Shown piece by piece: positions 1 to 13,522 of a DNA stretch of 64,000 bases. The notes under the pieces are model-generated. The model did not search any database. It saw only the letters and a program-made list of their open reading frames with translations, and was not told where the DNA came from. The position numbers and the translations under genes were made by a program. The stretch spans positions 310,001-374,000 of the forward strand of contig OZ037772.1 in the NCBI GenBank assembly GCA_964035545.1, in the 5' to 3' direction. The stretch is from Bugula neritina. Its lineage: Eukaryota; Bryozoa; Gymnolaemata; Cheilostomatida; Bugulidae. Each line of letters begins with the position of its first letter. Position 1 is the stretch's first letter.

Positions 1-318
1 TAAGACCATGGAAAGACACCAGATCGATCTGAGAAGTAGAAAAAGACTGCGTGCTACAATGTTGTCTGCTAATAAAAATGATAACTTATTGATAATTACT
101 AAGCAAAGTAATAAATAATTGTGATAGCCGCCTTTTCAGATGCCAAAACTTTGACTTTCAGTACAATGATTAAGAAAACTCAATTATATGCAGAAGAAGG
201 TAAAAAAAAATGGGAGAATTTAAATTGAGTTCAAATGACTATATTAAAACTCAGTTTCATAAGCTATTTCCTTTGTAATTTTAAGCCTAACAGTCCTGTA
301 AGTTTATTAATAATCTGC
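1..318. other. left edge, no gene recognised
   Basis: AT-rich sequence with no convincing exon on either strand. The minus-strand valyl-tRNA synthetase copy should continue leftwards with its C-terminal half, but none of its remaining conserved blocks could be recognised here. Those exons are either beyond the window or lost. Confidence 0.5.
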
Positions 319-590
319 AAGGGCCACACCCACTCCCGAAAGGGCCACACCCACTCCAGAAAGGGCCACACCCACTCAAGAAAGGGCCACACCTACTCAA
401 GAAAGGGCCACACCCACTCCAGAAAGGGCCACACCCACTCCAGAAAGAGTCACACCCACTCCAGAAATGGCCACACCCACTCCGGAAAGAGCCACACCCA
501 CTCTAGAAAGGCCACACCTACTACAGAAAGGGCCACACCCACTTCAGAAAGGGCCACACCCACTTCAGAAATGGCCACATTAGAGGGAAT
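319..590. repeat. 21-bp minisatellite
   Basis: About 13 head-to-tail copies of a 21-bp unit (consensus GGGCCACACCCACTCCAGAAA) with scattered single-base changes. Because 21 is a multiple of three, one plus-strand frame stays open as a Lys-Gly-His-Thr-His-Ser-Arg heptad repeat. No start context, splice site or neighbouring exon supports translation, so the open frame is treated as a by-product of the repeat. Confidence 0.9.
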
Positions 591-865
591 TCATAGTTTA
601 TCAACATAAACATAGTCTGTGGTAAATATTAGGTCTGTGCTAAACCCACTTGCTTTCTGTAAATAACACCAGACAAAATGAAGAATGACTCATACCTCAG
701 CCTTAGGTTGCCCCTGGATCTGCACAAAGTAGGCTGGTATTCTGTGCCCCCACCATAGCTGTCTGGAGATACACCAGCCCTTGGAGTTCCTCAGCCATTT
801 GTACCAAGTGACTGTGTGATAGTCTGGTATGATCTTTAGCTTGCCTGATTCTACTACCTGCAGTA

Positions 866-1080
866 TACATACTATGCTATAGATATACTATGCTATAGGT
901 ATACTATGCTATAGATATACTATGCTATAGATATACTATGCTATAGATATACTATGCTATAGACATACTATACAGTACTAATATATATACTACACAGCAC
1001 TAATATATTATATACTATACACAGTACTAATACATATACTATACAGTACTAATATATTATATACTATACATAATATATAA
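866..1080. repeat. AT-rich short tandem repeat
   Basis: About seven copies of a 16-bp unit (TATACTATGCTATAGA) pass into a looser TACAGTACTAATATA-type array. It lies in the intron between the last two visible exons of the valyl-tRNA synthetase copy. Confidence 0.85.
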
Positions 1081-2766
1081 TACAAGTACCTCTACAGCCT
1101 TGGCTGCCATATCGTCACATGCCACATATCACTGTGGTTTGGGTATCGGCTCAATGATATCTTTAGATCGACTATAACACAAGAGAACACAGTGTAGAGG
1201 TCATTGTTAACAGACAGACTCACATAGTAACAGTTCAACTCAACAGCATTGTAAAATATAGTGGATATGTTAATGGAGCTATTCTTTAGGAGAACAAGAG
1301 AGGACAACTTCTATTACATTGAGATCTGCAGCTATGAGTCATTTTACTTAACTTAATACACAAAGCTATATACCTTTAGCTTTTAGCTATTGTTCACAGT
1401 TGAGCTGCTAATTCAACATTTTAATGTAAGAAACTATACACATTAGCAGCTAAACTGTGAAAAATAGCTAAGAACCAGATATATGGTGTGTACTAAACTA
1501 AGTAAAATGACTCACAAGTAAACATGACCAGGAAAAGTTCAGGATCTAACTGGACGTGTATGAAGAAAATGTAGAAATCTAACAAGTTGGGATAAAATTG
1601 TAGAGAGAAGACGACTCACCTACATACAGGAACTACCATAGGGTTGTCTTCCTTTCCTTTGTATAGCCCCAAGTCTTCCAACCTTCTCTGAACAGCTTTA
1701 CAGGCATCAAACCTGCACATGAAACTTACATGGAGTAAAAATTGCTAATAGACTCACACCTGTCACCTGCTCACACCTGTCACATGCTCACACATGTCAC
1801 CTGTACACACCTGTCACCTGTACACAAATGGTATTAAACCACTAAAACCTATGTAGATCAATATTTTCTTGCTATTAAGTTGAGTAATTGTGAAACAGCC
1901 AAAATAGGAAAATAAGACCTTGTAGTGCAGTGAGCAAGGCAAGTTCAAGCCATACAACTTTAACATGTTGCATTACAGAAGAAAGATCTGCTCCATTTTG
2001 GTAAATAACTATAAGTAATATTGGGAGTTACGCCACCTTTGAGTAACAACATGGAGTTGTGTTTCTTTTCATAAACGCAAAAAGGTAAAAGTTACTTGTT
2101 CCTTCGAGGTAGCATATATAATGCAAGGAAGAACCATCTCAACTTAGAAATATGTCACACAATTAGGAGTTATGCCACCTCCTTGTCAGAAACACGGAAT
2201 ACTAGATTCACACACCTTTTCATTTCCACAAACTCGCCGAAGTCTCCACATATTAACCCGTCATCGTCAATGATTGTGAGGAAGGGGAGTTTGTGTCAGA
2301 GGCCAACGTCGTAATCCTTGGGATCATGTGAGGGGGTTATCTTCACCGCCCCTATCGACAATTAGATGGGAAGTGAGAAGCTCTGAGGCTATGAATATTA
2401 CAAACAGTACTCGTTGCTATATGAATAGACTCCAATTTAGTTCTCCCTCCGTATCTCAGTAAGCTGAGGGACCTGAAACCTCAATTCATGACACAGTAGA
2501 AATCTTACCATAGTAGAATACCATATTTAACACACGGATCTGTTAATTTAAACTAATTTGTCCCAATACACATAACATAAGCCACAAAACAAAGGACCAA
2601 GCCATTCTCATGACCTGTGGTATTTCATGAGAACTAGAAACATAAGATATAGTGGAAGCACTGCCCCAAACAAAACAAATCATATGAAATGATAGTTTAG
2701 TGATGGAAATAATTAGTTAATAGTCTTTGAAAATAGTTGGGCCGGTCAACTTCTGAAATTACCTTG

Positions 2767-3105
2767 TAAGAAACACAACAGGCTATGAATATACAGGACA
2801 ACAGGCTATGAATATACAAGACAACAGGCTATGAATATACAGGACAACAGGCTATGAATATACAAGACAACAGGCTATGAATATACAGGACAACAGGCTA
2901 TGAATATACAGGACAACAGGCTATGAATATACAGGACAACAGGCTATGAATATACAGGACAACAGGCTATGACTATACAGGACAACAGGCTATGAATATA
3001 CAGGACAACAGGCTATGAATATACAGGACAACAGGCTATGAATATACAGGACAACAAGCTATGAATATACAGGACAACAAGCTATGAATATACAAGACAA
3101 CAGAG
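2767..3105. repeat. 23-bp minisatellite
   Basis: About 15 copies of a 23-bp unit (ACAACAGGCTATGAATATACAGG; some units end in AAG or have AAGC). The array fills part of the interval where the missing valyl-tRNA synthetase exon would be expected, between 2351 and 3497. Confidence 0.92.
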
Positions 3106-5547
3106 AACTCACAAAACCAAGATGGAGGACCTTATGATTAGTGTTTTACTTTAAGGACTTTATGCAGAGTTGTTGCCCCCTGATCAGGAAACGGCGGTAG
3201 GTGGAGGTAGGTGCAGTAATGGAAAAATTGAGGAAAACATGTGTTCTAGATTAGAAATATAGCACAAGAAGTTATTTTCTTGAAACTTCAACCCGCACCT
3301 TAAACCAAAATGCAATAATAATATTAAAGAACTTAGGCTATCTCAAGTTCTCCACTACTGCTCCTAAGTGAGAAGGTGAGAATAGTTGAGAATAGGGAGT
3401 TGAGAGAATACTGGAGTTATTTCAACTGGCAGCAAGAGTCAGCCATTATTACGTTGATAAGCAACAAGGCTATTAGTGACATTGATGTCTACTAACCCAA
3501 CATAGTTTCTAATCTAGTTGTGGCCACAATGATCTCTTCGTCAGAGTCTTCTACTTTATATGCAAAGGAAAGAAGAACTCCGAACTCCACCTTCTCCTTG
3601 TAGCCCGGCACAGAGAGCATAGTCCTTCCCGTCAACTCTACTTTGTCTACCTGCAATCAGTGATACAACTCTCTCAGACTATACAGGTCAAAGGTTAAAC
3701 TGTAGTGTGTGCTTCTGAGTCAATGCGTTTGCATTCTTTTCTATTAGTTCATATAATGTATATGAATGCTCTTACGAATGAATATGTGGCTGTGGTCTCA
3801 TTGATGTATTCATTCGAAGATAGTCATAATATGTAATATATCAGGCTGTGTCTGAATACTACTATTAGGTTAGTTACCACCAACACACAAGTCTCGCAGT
3901 GAATAAACAGTTGACGTACACACAGCCGGGAGTCAGACTGATACTGTACGATATACCTCAATATCAGAGACGGCAGAGTTGAGAGTACAGGACCAGTTGA
4001 CGAGTCGGTTAGCTCTGTAGATCACATCTTTCTCGTGCATTCTGATAAACGCTTCGTTCACCGCTTTCAAAGATTTCTAATAAACAAATATATATGAGTC
4101 ATGTGTCAAGTGTGAACTGATTGGAGACCAGGTCTCATGATTAACCAATCATAGAGAGGATAACACACTGAGTCAGTAAACAGCCGACACGGCAGATAGA
4201 CTCCACTACTCAAACATAATACATGTATAGAGAGGATAACTCCTCACCTCATCCATAGTGAACGTAGTTCTGTCCCAGTCATAAGACCCGCCCACTTTCC
4301 TCAACTGATGGTAGATTCTGTCTCCTTTTCTATAGAAATTATATAAAAACACTGACCAATCGTTGTGCTGCAAAACTTAGTTATATTAGCAACTTAAATA
4401 ATGAGTCCAATGATAGAGTGTGATGAAGTAAACCTATATTTAACTTTTTGTATATTCAATTATATATATTAATTTTATCATATTATCATATATATTATAT
4501 ATTATCTTATATCAAACTGTAGCAACTGCACACCAATAAGATAAAATAAAAACTCAAACCCGAATACTAAGTCGCCATGAAATGCATTTTCAAGATAAAA
4601 TATTCCCTTACTGGTTCTTCCAGTCCCACACTCGTCTCACAAACTCATCTCGTCCCAAATCGTGTCGAGTTTTATTCTCTTCTCTAGCGAGTTTTTTCTC
4701 GACGACCACTTGAGTGGCTATTCCTGCGTGGTCACATCCGGGTACAAACAGTGTCACCTTCCCATTCATCCAGTGCCTGACAATACAGCAGAATTGACAC
4801 CTGACAACACAAGCATATCAGACACCTGTAGATATTCTGGAAAGGTGCTGAGAGAAATATCTGTGGTTGAAAAAACATCAATATGATAGATGAATGACTT
4901 ATGCCAACCGGTACTTACCACAAATTTTCTCAGCATTCAAAAAAGAATTAACAGGGGGATGTTCATAGCCTGTCTGTGGAATATCTCAAAGTGAGTTGGC
5001 AAGATGCCAAAATGTCATGTAGTCACCACCAGAGGAATGGTGTCTACTGTTACATGCTATAAGCTACATACACCACCAGTTTAGTGACTAGGTAAGTACG
5101 GAGTTGTCTCATCTATATGAATGAACATCTCACCACCGAACTATCGCATCCTCAACCGCCCCCGCGAGGGCGTGTCCTAGGTGAAGAGTCCCGGTCACAT
5201 TAGGGGGAGGGATCAGGATGATAAACTTCTCTTCAGGTGTGAGTTTCAGCACATCTCTACCTGTTACAAAGCAACCAATCACATCTCTCTCGGTTACAAA
5301 GTAAAAAGCAACCAATCACAGTACCTGTTACAACAGAGTAACAAATCACACCTCTACGTGTTAGAAGTAACCAGTCACACATTATAGACTTTACTAGGAT
5401 GAGAAGTGTACCTTTGAGATTATACTCAGGTTTGAAGAACCCTTCCTTCTCCCACCAAAAGTACCAGGCAGCTTCCACATAGGACGGAGAGTAAGAATCA
5501 GGCATGGGACACGTCGTGTCTAGAATAACAGAAAACTATAAAGTATA

Positions 5548-5741
5548 GGGGAGTAGCTGTGGTCTAGGGGTTAGAGCGTTTGTCTAGTGAACACGAAGCC
5601 ATTGTTTGACAAAGGCCATTGTGATGTTAGGAAGAGCATCCAGTCATAATTGCTCCTGTGCCACATCTAAATAAGTCCTCAGCCTGTTTTAACAAAAATG
5701 CTTTCCACCAGGAGTCTCTCACAAGGGTGGTGACTATACAC
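5548..5741 (+). mobile_element. tRNA-derived SINE, copy 1
   Basis: Begins with a tRNA-like head (GTAGCTGTGGTCTAGGGGTT, A-box-like) and continues into a body shared with 46219-46362 and 46377-46575 (TGATGTTAGGAAGAGCATCC, ATAATTGCTC, GTGACTATAC). It lies inside an intron of the valyl-tRNA synthetase copy, between exons 5412-5519 and 6486-6558. The B box is degraded here but preserved in the copy at 46377. Confidence 0.75.
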
Positions 5742-6023
5742 TGATATCTAAATATACTAAGTTGAGACTTGTCTTCTACTGGTCCATACAGTTCAAATGT
5801 GATAAACACATGTATAAATACAATAATCTATTCATAGCCCATAGTCTAACCACCAACAAGGACGAATAAATAAGACGGTGGCCTGACACTACTACTACTA
5901 CAACTTATATAACTTATACACAGCAGATTGTTAGGAGTATTTAAATCTGAGGCTATCCAATGTATGAGTAGGGCAGCCCTAAATGTAGGATATTGGAATA
6001 CGATGTCTTATTACTTCAGTCTA

Positions 6024-6070
6024 AAGCAGTGTTTATACCTTCACGATTTTCAGTCAGAAATTCAATTTTG
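6024..6070 (+). repeat. fragment of TTTATACC MITE family
   Basis: The segment GTGTTTATACCTTCACGATT is shared with 13745 onward, and its core with the complete element at 34491-34644. Only one end is recognisable. Confidence 0.5.
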
Positions 6071-7189
6071 CCGAGTTGCATTTCATTCTAAAAGCCAATC
6101 ATCAAAATTTTTGCTTTGTACATGCTTAATCAAATAATTTTAGAGTAACAATCAAAAGGAATGATAACTCCTTTAGATATGGGGTATTCATGTTTATAAT
6201 TACATCGGCTGTCTTTTTCAATTATCACTTTTATGCTGTCAACTTAATTTATTACGTTTTCAAAGGGCATCAAATAGTGATTAAGCGAGGTATATTTGAG
6301 TATTACAGAGTGAGCTTCCTTATTAATATGATTTCAACAATTTTAAGTAAGACTGCTTACACACATAACTGTGTGTTCACTACCGAGCAGTGTACACTGA
6401 TAAATCAGTGCTTCAACTGAAACTTGTAAGTAAAGGAATGAAGAGCTCAATTGGGTATAAAATGTAGAGAATAATTGAACTGAACCTTTCTTATGGCCAA
6501 CTGGTGTGTCCACGTTATACGTTACTACAGCCTTCTCCTTTTTCTCTTTCACTTTTTTCTAGAAAAAAAATCAAATTTGAAGAAAATAAAATGGAAATTG
6601 TTAGCTACAGATACAGACAACTTCCAGGTAAAAGTACAACCATACAGTCGCAATACGAATATGTAATTCAAGTAACACTTTCATGTAGAAGTACAACCAT
6701 AAATATGAATAGAAAGTAACACAAATATATACATTTAGGAGCAGTAGTGTAGAAATTGAGATAGCCTAGGTTCTTTAATCTTATTATCAAATTTTGGTTT
6801 GGGGTTTGGGTTGAAATTCTTACAAAAACACAACTTCTTATGCTACATTTCTAATCTAGAACACAGGCTTTCTCAATTTCTCCATTACTGCACCTACCTT
6901 AGTATATATAGAACCTGTAACTAACTAAACAGACACCTCAGTAGTCGTGGCAGACTCTGCCTTCTGTTTAGCCTGCTTAGCTTGAAACTTGGCTAGTTTA
7001 GCAGCTTTAGCAGCTTCTTTCTATAACCCTTTCTCAGATTTCACCTTGACCTCGCCAGTTGGCGCATCACCAGGGTTCACTTCCGACATGTTCGTTTATT
7101 GTGAGACTTTCCTTAAAACACAATCAGCCGGCATGGAACTAATAGATATCTCAATACTAAACATACAAACTATTGACCCAGTATAGTTA

Positions 7190-8102
7190 TAGACAGATAT
7201 CTTAATACTAATAATATAAACTAATGGCTCAGTATTGCCTTAGTTATGCGTGGGGGTTCAGTGATAAAACTCCTATAAACCACACAGTTCAATAATGAAA
7301 GACTGTGACTTTTCACGAACAGACATCTCATCTCTGATTCTAATGAAAAATCACGAAATTTTCAGACAAACGATACTGCATTTCAACTTTGTGACTATCA
7401 CATGATAATAATCGTTGTCATTTGAAAGATTCTGCTAAAATCGAAATGCCAATGTTAATCACAAGGTCAACCATAAATGACTCAGTCTGATGGCTGACGG
7501 TTATGCTTAATGATTAATTAGTAATATGAATAGATTGCAAGTGATCAGCATGATGATGGTGATGATTGCTTTTCACCATCAAAGGTCAAACTTTGTAATT
7601 GCAGCTTGAAATGTAAAATTAAATAATATTACTTTTATTTAATTATACAAGTATAACTTACCATCATAACAACATTCAACTTTATGTAGTCATTATGAAC
7701 ATGATAACGGTTTACCTTTTACTTTAGGTGATAATTATACTATTCACGATTATCATTATGTCTACCATTATGATTATCTCAACTTTAACTTATCAATTAC
7801 GATAATTAACCATTTGTTTTTAATGATAAAAACTTAAATCATTGAATGAACATTAAAAATGATTTAATTTCACACTTTTATTATCATAACTATGAAATTA
7901 ATATTAATAGGCATATTTGATTTTTAGATTACAATAATAATTATCAAATCATGGTATAGAATTAAATATTATAGTTAATATTATTATAAATATAATTAAT
8001 ATAATTGTATTTATTGAAACTAAAATAGTAAGGTAAACTAAATGAATTATCGACATGAGTATGAGTATGAGTAGGCCACAACTAGAAGGTGCAGCAGCAA
8101 TT
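7190..8102. other. AT-rich intergenic region
   Basis: About 900 bp upstream of both the minus-strand valyl-tRNA synthetase copy and the plus-strand LINE remnant. Rich in GATAAT/ATTATC words. No exon or RNA gene recognised. Confidence 0.6.
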
Positions 8103-8471
8103 TGAGATCCCCGTTTGCAATACCTCATCAAAGATATAGAACAGGTGCAAAATAATGCAATCAGATTCATTGCTAAATTGAAAGGCAGAGACAGTATCAC
8201 TGTGGCACGTGACAAACTAAACCTAGAATCTCTCCCCGACAGACGCTTCAAGCTGAGGCACAAGTTACTGTTGCGACTTCTATCTAATGAGGGAAATCAG
8301 GCATCTCTAACCAACTCCTATGAACTGATGAACAGTAAAACCTAAAATACTAGGTTTACTAAGGCATCAAGCAGGGACGATCCCCCAACCATTTTTGCAA
8401 AATCAGCAGCCTACTACAGCAGCTTCTTTCCAAAAACAGCCCGAGAGCTTAAGTCTATGCTAAATAATTAG
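8103..8471 (+). pseudogene. non-LTR retrotransposon C-terminal remnant
   Basis: The plus-strand frame from 8115 encodes residues typical of the C-terminal end of LINE reverse-transcriptase proteins: IEQVQNNAIRFIAK, then ARDKLNLESLPDRRFKLRHK, and after an in-frame TAA (8343-8345) the same frame continues with YYSSFFPKTARELKSML to a TAG at 8469-8471. The family hallmark of this region is xxVQRRAxRxI...Lxxxxxx(E/D)RRxxxR followed by (S/N)FFPRT. The polymerase core is absent and the frame is interrupted, so this is a dead 5'-truncated copy. CR1/Jockey-like groups are possible; the clade cannot be fixed from the tail alone. Confidence 0.72.
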
Positions 8472-8699
8472 TCAATACACCAGAGTTGTATATGTGCAAC
8501 ATACTGAAAATACTTGCTAGCCTGCAATCAGCAACTGTAGAGGTGTGCCTCTTGCTACATGCTCTAATGCGTGTAAGAGGTAAGAGGACTATCAATATGA
8601 CTATCAATATTAGTAGGAGTACCCAAGTACCAGTAGACATAGTAGCTGTAGAAAGTCTATCCCAATCAGTAACTGTAAGCCGTGAGGGCTGAGACTATA

Positions 8700-10728
8700 A
8701 CTAGGAATATAAAAAACTATAACTTGAGTATAACTAATTGAAAGGGAGTTAACATAAATTAAAAAATAATAAATATAATTACTACAAAATCAAAATGAAA
8801 TATGCATTATAAATATTTATATTTTTATTTTATAATAATTTTTAAATTTATTTATATCATTTTATTTAGGTTCATCACCTTTTATTATGATTAATGAAAT
8901 TCATAAATCATATTCATAATGATAATGATAATCACTTAAAAAATGAAAAGTGATAAACCCATAATCATAATGATAATAATTATTATTATCATTTATCGCT
9001 TATCAGTGATAATCATAATCATAATGATAATCTTGATCATAACCAATATGAATATCAATATCATGTTATACTTATTCAATAATTATAACTGATTGATTCT
9101 TATTCATAATAATAATGAATAAAAAATTATATTAACACTACAACTTACTTAATTAGAGTATTAGTATTAGTATTACTATTAGTATTACTTACAACTTGCT
9201 TATGCAAGAGAATTAAATCTTTAAAGCGTAGCATCTTTTTCAAGCAAAATAAGGATAATAACTTTCGTCAAATTGAGTTAAAAACTACAACTTATAAGTC
9301 ACAAGTATAAAGCAACTTATGCTCAGTCATCACTAATCCTAGTGGGTACGGCAAGCATATAGCATAATTTATTTCACAATGCGACAAGATTTTCTAGACG
9401 GTGCGCTTACGCCTCTCAATATCCAATTGTACGGTTCTTATGACTTTAAAACCCGTTTTTGAGAAGCAAGGCTAGATAGAAGTTAATGATCGATATTGAC
9501 TCGCTAAGAGTTTTCATGTAAACCCGCAAACTACAACTTTTAACTTGACCGCAAAGCTGGAAGTACGATAAGCGTCGCCGTATTGATTTCAGGCGGATTT
9601 TAGTTGATTTCTTTCAAACTGCTGAGAAGTAATATTTGCTTCCATTTTATGTCTGTATCAGCCATCAGGGCTATCGCGATACAATTATAAATGTTCTTAA
9701 TTCAATCAATATTATGAAATAAATAATGTAGGAAATTCAATTTTGACTATGTAGAATAATCTCAATCTGAATAAGTATTATTTATTTATTGTAACACTTG
9801 CACTTCGTCTTACTCTTACTCTTAGTCTTACTCTTACTCTTAGTCTAAGTCAGATAACATAGTACATACTCATACTGATAGTGATACTCAATCCCATACT
9901 CAATCTCATACTGAGTCTGATACTCATAGTCATAGTGATAGTTTTTGCCAGATTATTGCTAGATAATTTAAGCTAGTACTAGTACAGTAGTACTACTACT
10001 AGTAGTACTAGTACTAGTAGTACTACTACTACTAGTACTACTAATAATCACAGTACTAACTACTAATAGTAATAGTATTAGAGTAATATACTAATACTAA
10101 TAGTAATACTACCACTAGTAGTAGCAGTAGTGCTAGTAGTAGTAGGCTACATGATGATGATCATTATGATTATGATTATGAAGATGGTTATTACTATAAC
10201 TATTACGGTATGAGTATAACTATAACTGTATTACTATTAGTATTTGATTTTATTTTGCATTGCTAATTGAAGACCATGCGTTAAAATTAACTGTTTCTCT
10301 CTTTTCTAAGTTACATTTCAAGTTGCACACTAATAGACATATATGCTTTCAATTTTTTTGGTCTATCTTCAAGTTGTGAAACTTGACCAGTATGACTACG
10401 ACTAACTGTAACTAGAATAAAATATTGAATAATAGAGAAGTTCCATACCGTTACACCTCCTTTGACTTGTGCTACCGTCGGTAGTGCTAAAAGAGTAGAG
10501 CCAAAGAAAAGCATAACCACAGAATTCACAGCCTGCTGGTTTGAGATTTTTGTGGTCTAGAGATTGTACTGGGTTACAGAGATCTTTTTCCGTCTGTGAA
10601 TTTTTGATCCCTGCGGTTGTTTCTGACTGTGGGTAGTTGAAGGTGTTGAGGGAGTGGGCTCACTGGGTAGGTTATATTATTGTAATCATATTAACCAACT
10701 TGACAGTTTACTAATTCATTGTCTAACT
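8700..10728. other. low-complexity AT-rich region
   Basis: No gene seen. Contains imperfect ATAATGATAATCAT-type runs (about 8920-9110), TTACTCTTACTCTTAGTC pyrimidine repeats (about 9808-9850) and a TAGTAC/ACTAGT array (about 9965-10150). These simple sequences account for the short open frames on both strands. Confidence 0.6.
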
Positions 10729-10925
10729 CTGTCTGTCTTAGTCTAGTAACACTATTTATTTATTTATTTACTTATTAATTTATTTATTTGACTAAATCTT
10801 GTCTGTCTTTGTCTAGTAACACTATTTATTTATTTATTTACTTATTAATTTATTTATTTGTCTAAATCTTGTCTGTTTTTGTCTAGTAACACTATTTATT
10901 TATTTTTTTACTTATTAATTTAATT
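10729..10925. repeat. three tandem copies of a ~70-bp unit
   Basis: Three near-identical units beginning GTCTGTCTTAGTCTAGTAAC, followed by TTATTTATTTATTTACTTAT. They lead directly into the 26-bp satellite. Confidence 0.88.
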
Positions 10926-12618
10926 AAATTACTAGTTTATATCACCAAGTTATATCACTAGTTTATGTTACCAAATTAAATTTCTAGTTTATATTACCAA
11001 GTTATATTACTAGTTTATATTACCAAGTTATATTACCAGTTTATATCACCAAGCTATATTACTAGTTTATATTACCGTGTTATATTACTAGTTTATATTA
11101 CCAAGTTATATTACTAGTTTATATTACCAAGTCATATTACCAGTTTATGTTACCAAGTTATCTTACTAGTTTATATTACCAAGTTATACTACCAAGTTAT
11201 ATTACTAGTCTATATTACCAAGTTATATTACTAGTTTATGTTACGAAGTTATATTACTAGTTTATATTACCAAGTTATATTACCAAGTTATATTACTAGT
11301 TTATGTTACCAAGTTATATTACTAGTTTATGTTACGAAGTTATATTACTAGTTTATATTACCAAGTTATATTACCAAGTTATATTACTAGTTTATATTAC
11401 CAAGTTATATTACTAGTTTATGTTACCAAGTTATATTACTAGTTTATATTACCAAGTTATACTACCAAGTTATATTACTAGTTTATGTTACCAAGTTATA
11501 TTACTAGTCTATATTACCAAGTTATATTACTAGTTTATGTTACGAAGTTATATTACTAGTTTATATTACCAAGTTATATTACTAGTTTATATTACCAAGT
11601 TATATTACTAGTTTATGTTACCAAGTTATATTACTAGTTTATGTTACGAAGTTATATTACTAGTTTATATTACCAAGTTATATTACCAAGTTATATTACT
11701 AGTTTATGTTACCAAGTTATATTACTAGTTTTTATTACCAAGTTATATTACTAGTTTATGTTACCAAGTTATATTACTAGTTTATGTTACCAAGTTATAT
11801 TACTAGTTTATGTTACCAAGTGATATTACTAGTTTATGTTACCAAGTTATATTACTAGTTTATGTTACCAAGTTATATTACTAGTTTATGTTACCAAGTT
11901 ATATTACTAGTTTATATTACCAAGTTATATTACTAGTTTATGTTACCAAGTTATATTACTAGTTTATGTTACCAAGTTATATTACTAGTTTATGTTACCA
12001 AGTTATACTACTAGTTTATATTACCAAGTTATATTGTCAGTTTATATTACCAAGTTATATTACTAGTTTATGTTACCAAGTTATATTACTAGTTTATGTT
12101 ACCAAGTTATACTACTAGTTTATATTACCAAGTTATATTGTCAGTTTATATTACCAAGTTATATTACTAGTTTATGTTACCAAGTTATACTACTAGTTTA
12201 TGTTACCAAGTTATATTACTAGTTTATATTACCAAGTTATACTACCAAGTTATATTACTAGTTTATGTTACCAAGTTATATTACTAGTCTATATTACCAA
12301 GTTATATTACTAGTTTATGTTACCAAGTTATATTACTAGTTTATGTTACCAAGTTATACTACTAGTTTATATTACCAAGTTATATTACTAGTTTATATTA
12401 CCAAGTTATATTACTAGTTTATGTTACCAAGTTATATTACTAGTTTATATTACCAAGTTATACTACCAAGTTATATTACTAGTTTATGTTACGAAGTTAT
12501 ATTACTAGTTTACGTTACCAAATTATATTACTAGTTTATATTACCAAGTTATATTACTAGTTTATATTACCAAGTTATATTACTAGTTTATATTACCAAG
12601 TTATATTACTAGTTTATA
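10926..12618. repeat. 26-bp satellite array, ~1.7 kb
   Basis: About 65 copies of a 26-bp unit. Each unit is made of two related 13-mers, CAAGTTATATTAC and TAGTTTATRTTAC. Variants such as ACGAAG for ACCAAG, and inserted half-units (ACTACCAAGTTATATTAC), recur at intervals, which suggests higher-order blocks. The array ends only about 10 bases before the first recognisable exon of the collagen copy, whose acceptor (GCTCTTCAG) follows immediately. Confidence 0.95.
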
Positions 12619-13522
12619 CTGCTCTTCAGACCCTGAGAACTGTGCGTGAGGCTTCACCTGCGAGTGTGGTGCCTGTGTTTGGGTATGTGACCTTGACAGA
12701 GACTGTGGGAAGCTGCAGATCTGTTCGGAGAAAAGATGTTATCAGCAGGCTTCACCAGATGACAGAACTGTTGTCTAGGATCTTTATCACTCAGAACTAG
12801 TAGAATGTTCTTCAGGTTTGAATGCGAAATCTTTGTTCTAAACTCTATTGGAGTTTAAAAGTGTTGCTTTCTGTTGTACTTATATCTGTGCTGGCCAGGA
12901 TTTTTGAATGATTTTTGTTATGTATTTACGTAACAGAGTGTAAACTTAAAGCTGAATTTGCTTTATTTTCCACATATTTTGGTTTGCGATTTTTCAGTAG
13001 AAACGAGGCATCACACTTGGTGTGATTATCAGCATTTTTTGCAGGTGCTTCTATCCGTGTACTGACAACACAGCCTGTCCTAGTGATGGACAAATCTGTC
13101 ACCATGGTGTCTGTAAAGAGGGCTGTCAGGTGACTAGTCGCTATGACCTACACTGCGAGTTATTGATGACTTTCATACTATGAGTTATGACTACCTACTA
13201 TAATTTATACTGCGAGTCCAAGTAGCTGCTGTAACTTATGCTGTGAGTCATGACTAACTGATATCACTTATACTGTGAGTCAATTATCAAAAATAGAGAT
13301 ATGTTGTGTATGTGAGATATGTGAGGTTATTTAGTGACTAGTTCGCTATTTATAGAGTTTTGTTTCTATTAATAGACTGTACTGAAGATGAACAATGTGG
13401 ATCTGAGTTTACTGAATGCATATCCAACATATGCTATCAGCTTTATCCTCTCAACAATCCAGATCTTTCTGATGCTGAGCAGGACAAACTCTTTGATGAT
13501 CGGCTAGATCTACAGAATGATG

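Larger units (their letters stand above)
696..7089 (-). pseudogene. valyl-tRNA synthetase copy, introns kept, three stops
   Basis: Exons read on the minus strand: 6937-7089, 6486-6558, 5412-5519, 5134-5260, 4612-4776, 4248-4329, 3957-4076, 3497-3650, 2216-2351, 1620-1712, 1090-1171 and 696-857, each with a GT donor and AG acceptor. Translations match class I valyl-tRNA synthetase, which charges tRNA-Val in the cytosol. Examples are [28 protein letters not shown] (holding the HIGH-type ATP motif HLGH), [31 protein letters not shown] and [17 protein letters not shown]. The start is the ATG at 7089, followed by a Lys/Ala-rich N-terminal extension as in animal enzymes. In-frame stops lie at 7021-7023 (TAG), 2296-2298 (TGA where the family has Arg in VGxRH) and 1129-1131 (TGA where PQWYV has Trp). 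The exon expected between 3497 and 2351 could not be found. Splice phases are otherwise consistent. It is a non-processed pseudogene or badly damaged sequence; the C-terminal half is outside the window. Confidence 0.88.

Noticed and set aside
235-609. Plus-strand 124-codon frame of GHTHSRK repeats as a gene
   Set aside because: It is the translation of a 21-bp minisatellite; no exon signals or unique sequence support it.
1129-1131. A-to-I RNA editing restoring Trp at the valyl-tRNA synthetase TGA
   Set aside because: It would fit this one codon but not the other stops, which need U-to-C changes, nor the missing exon.
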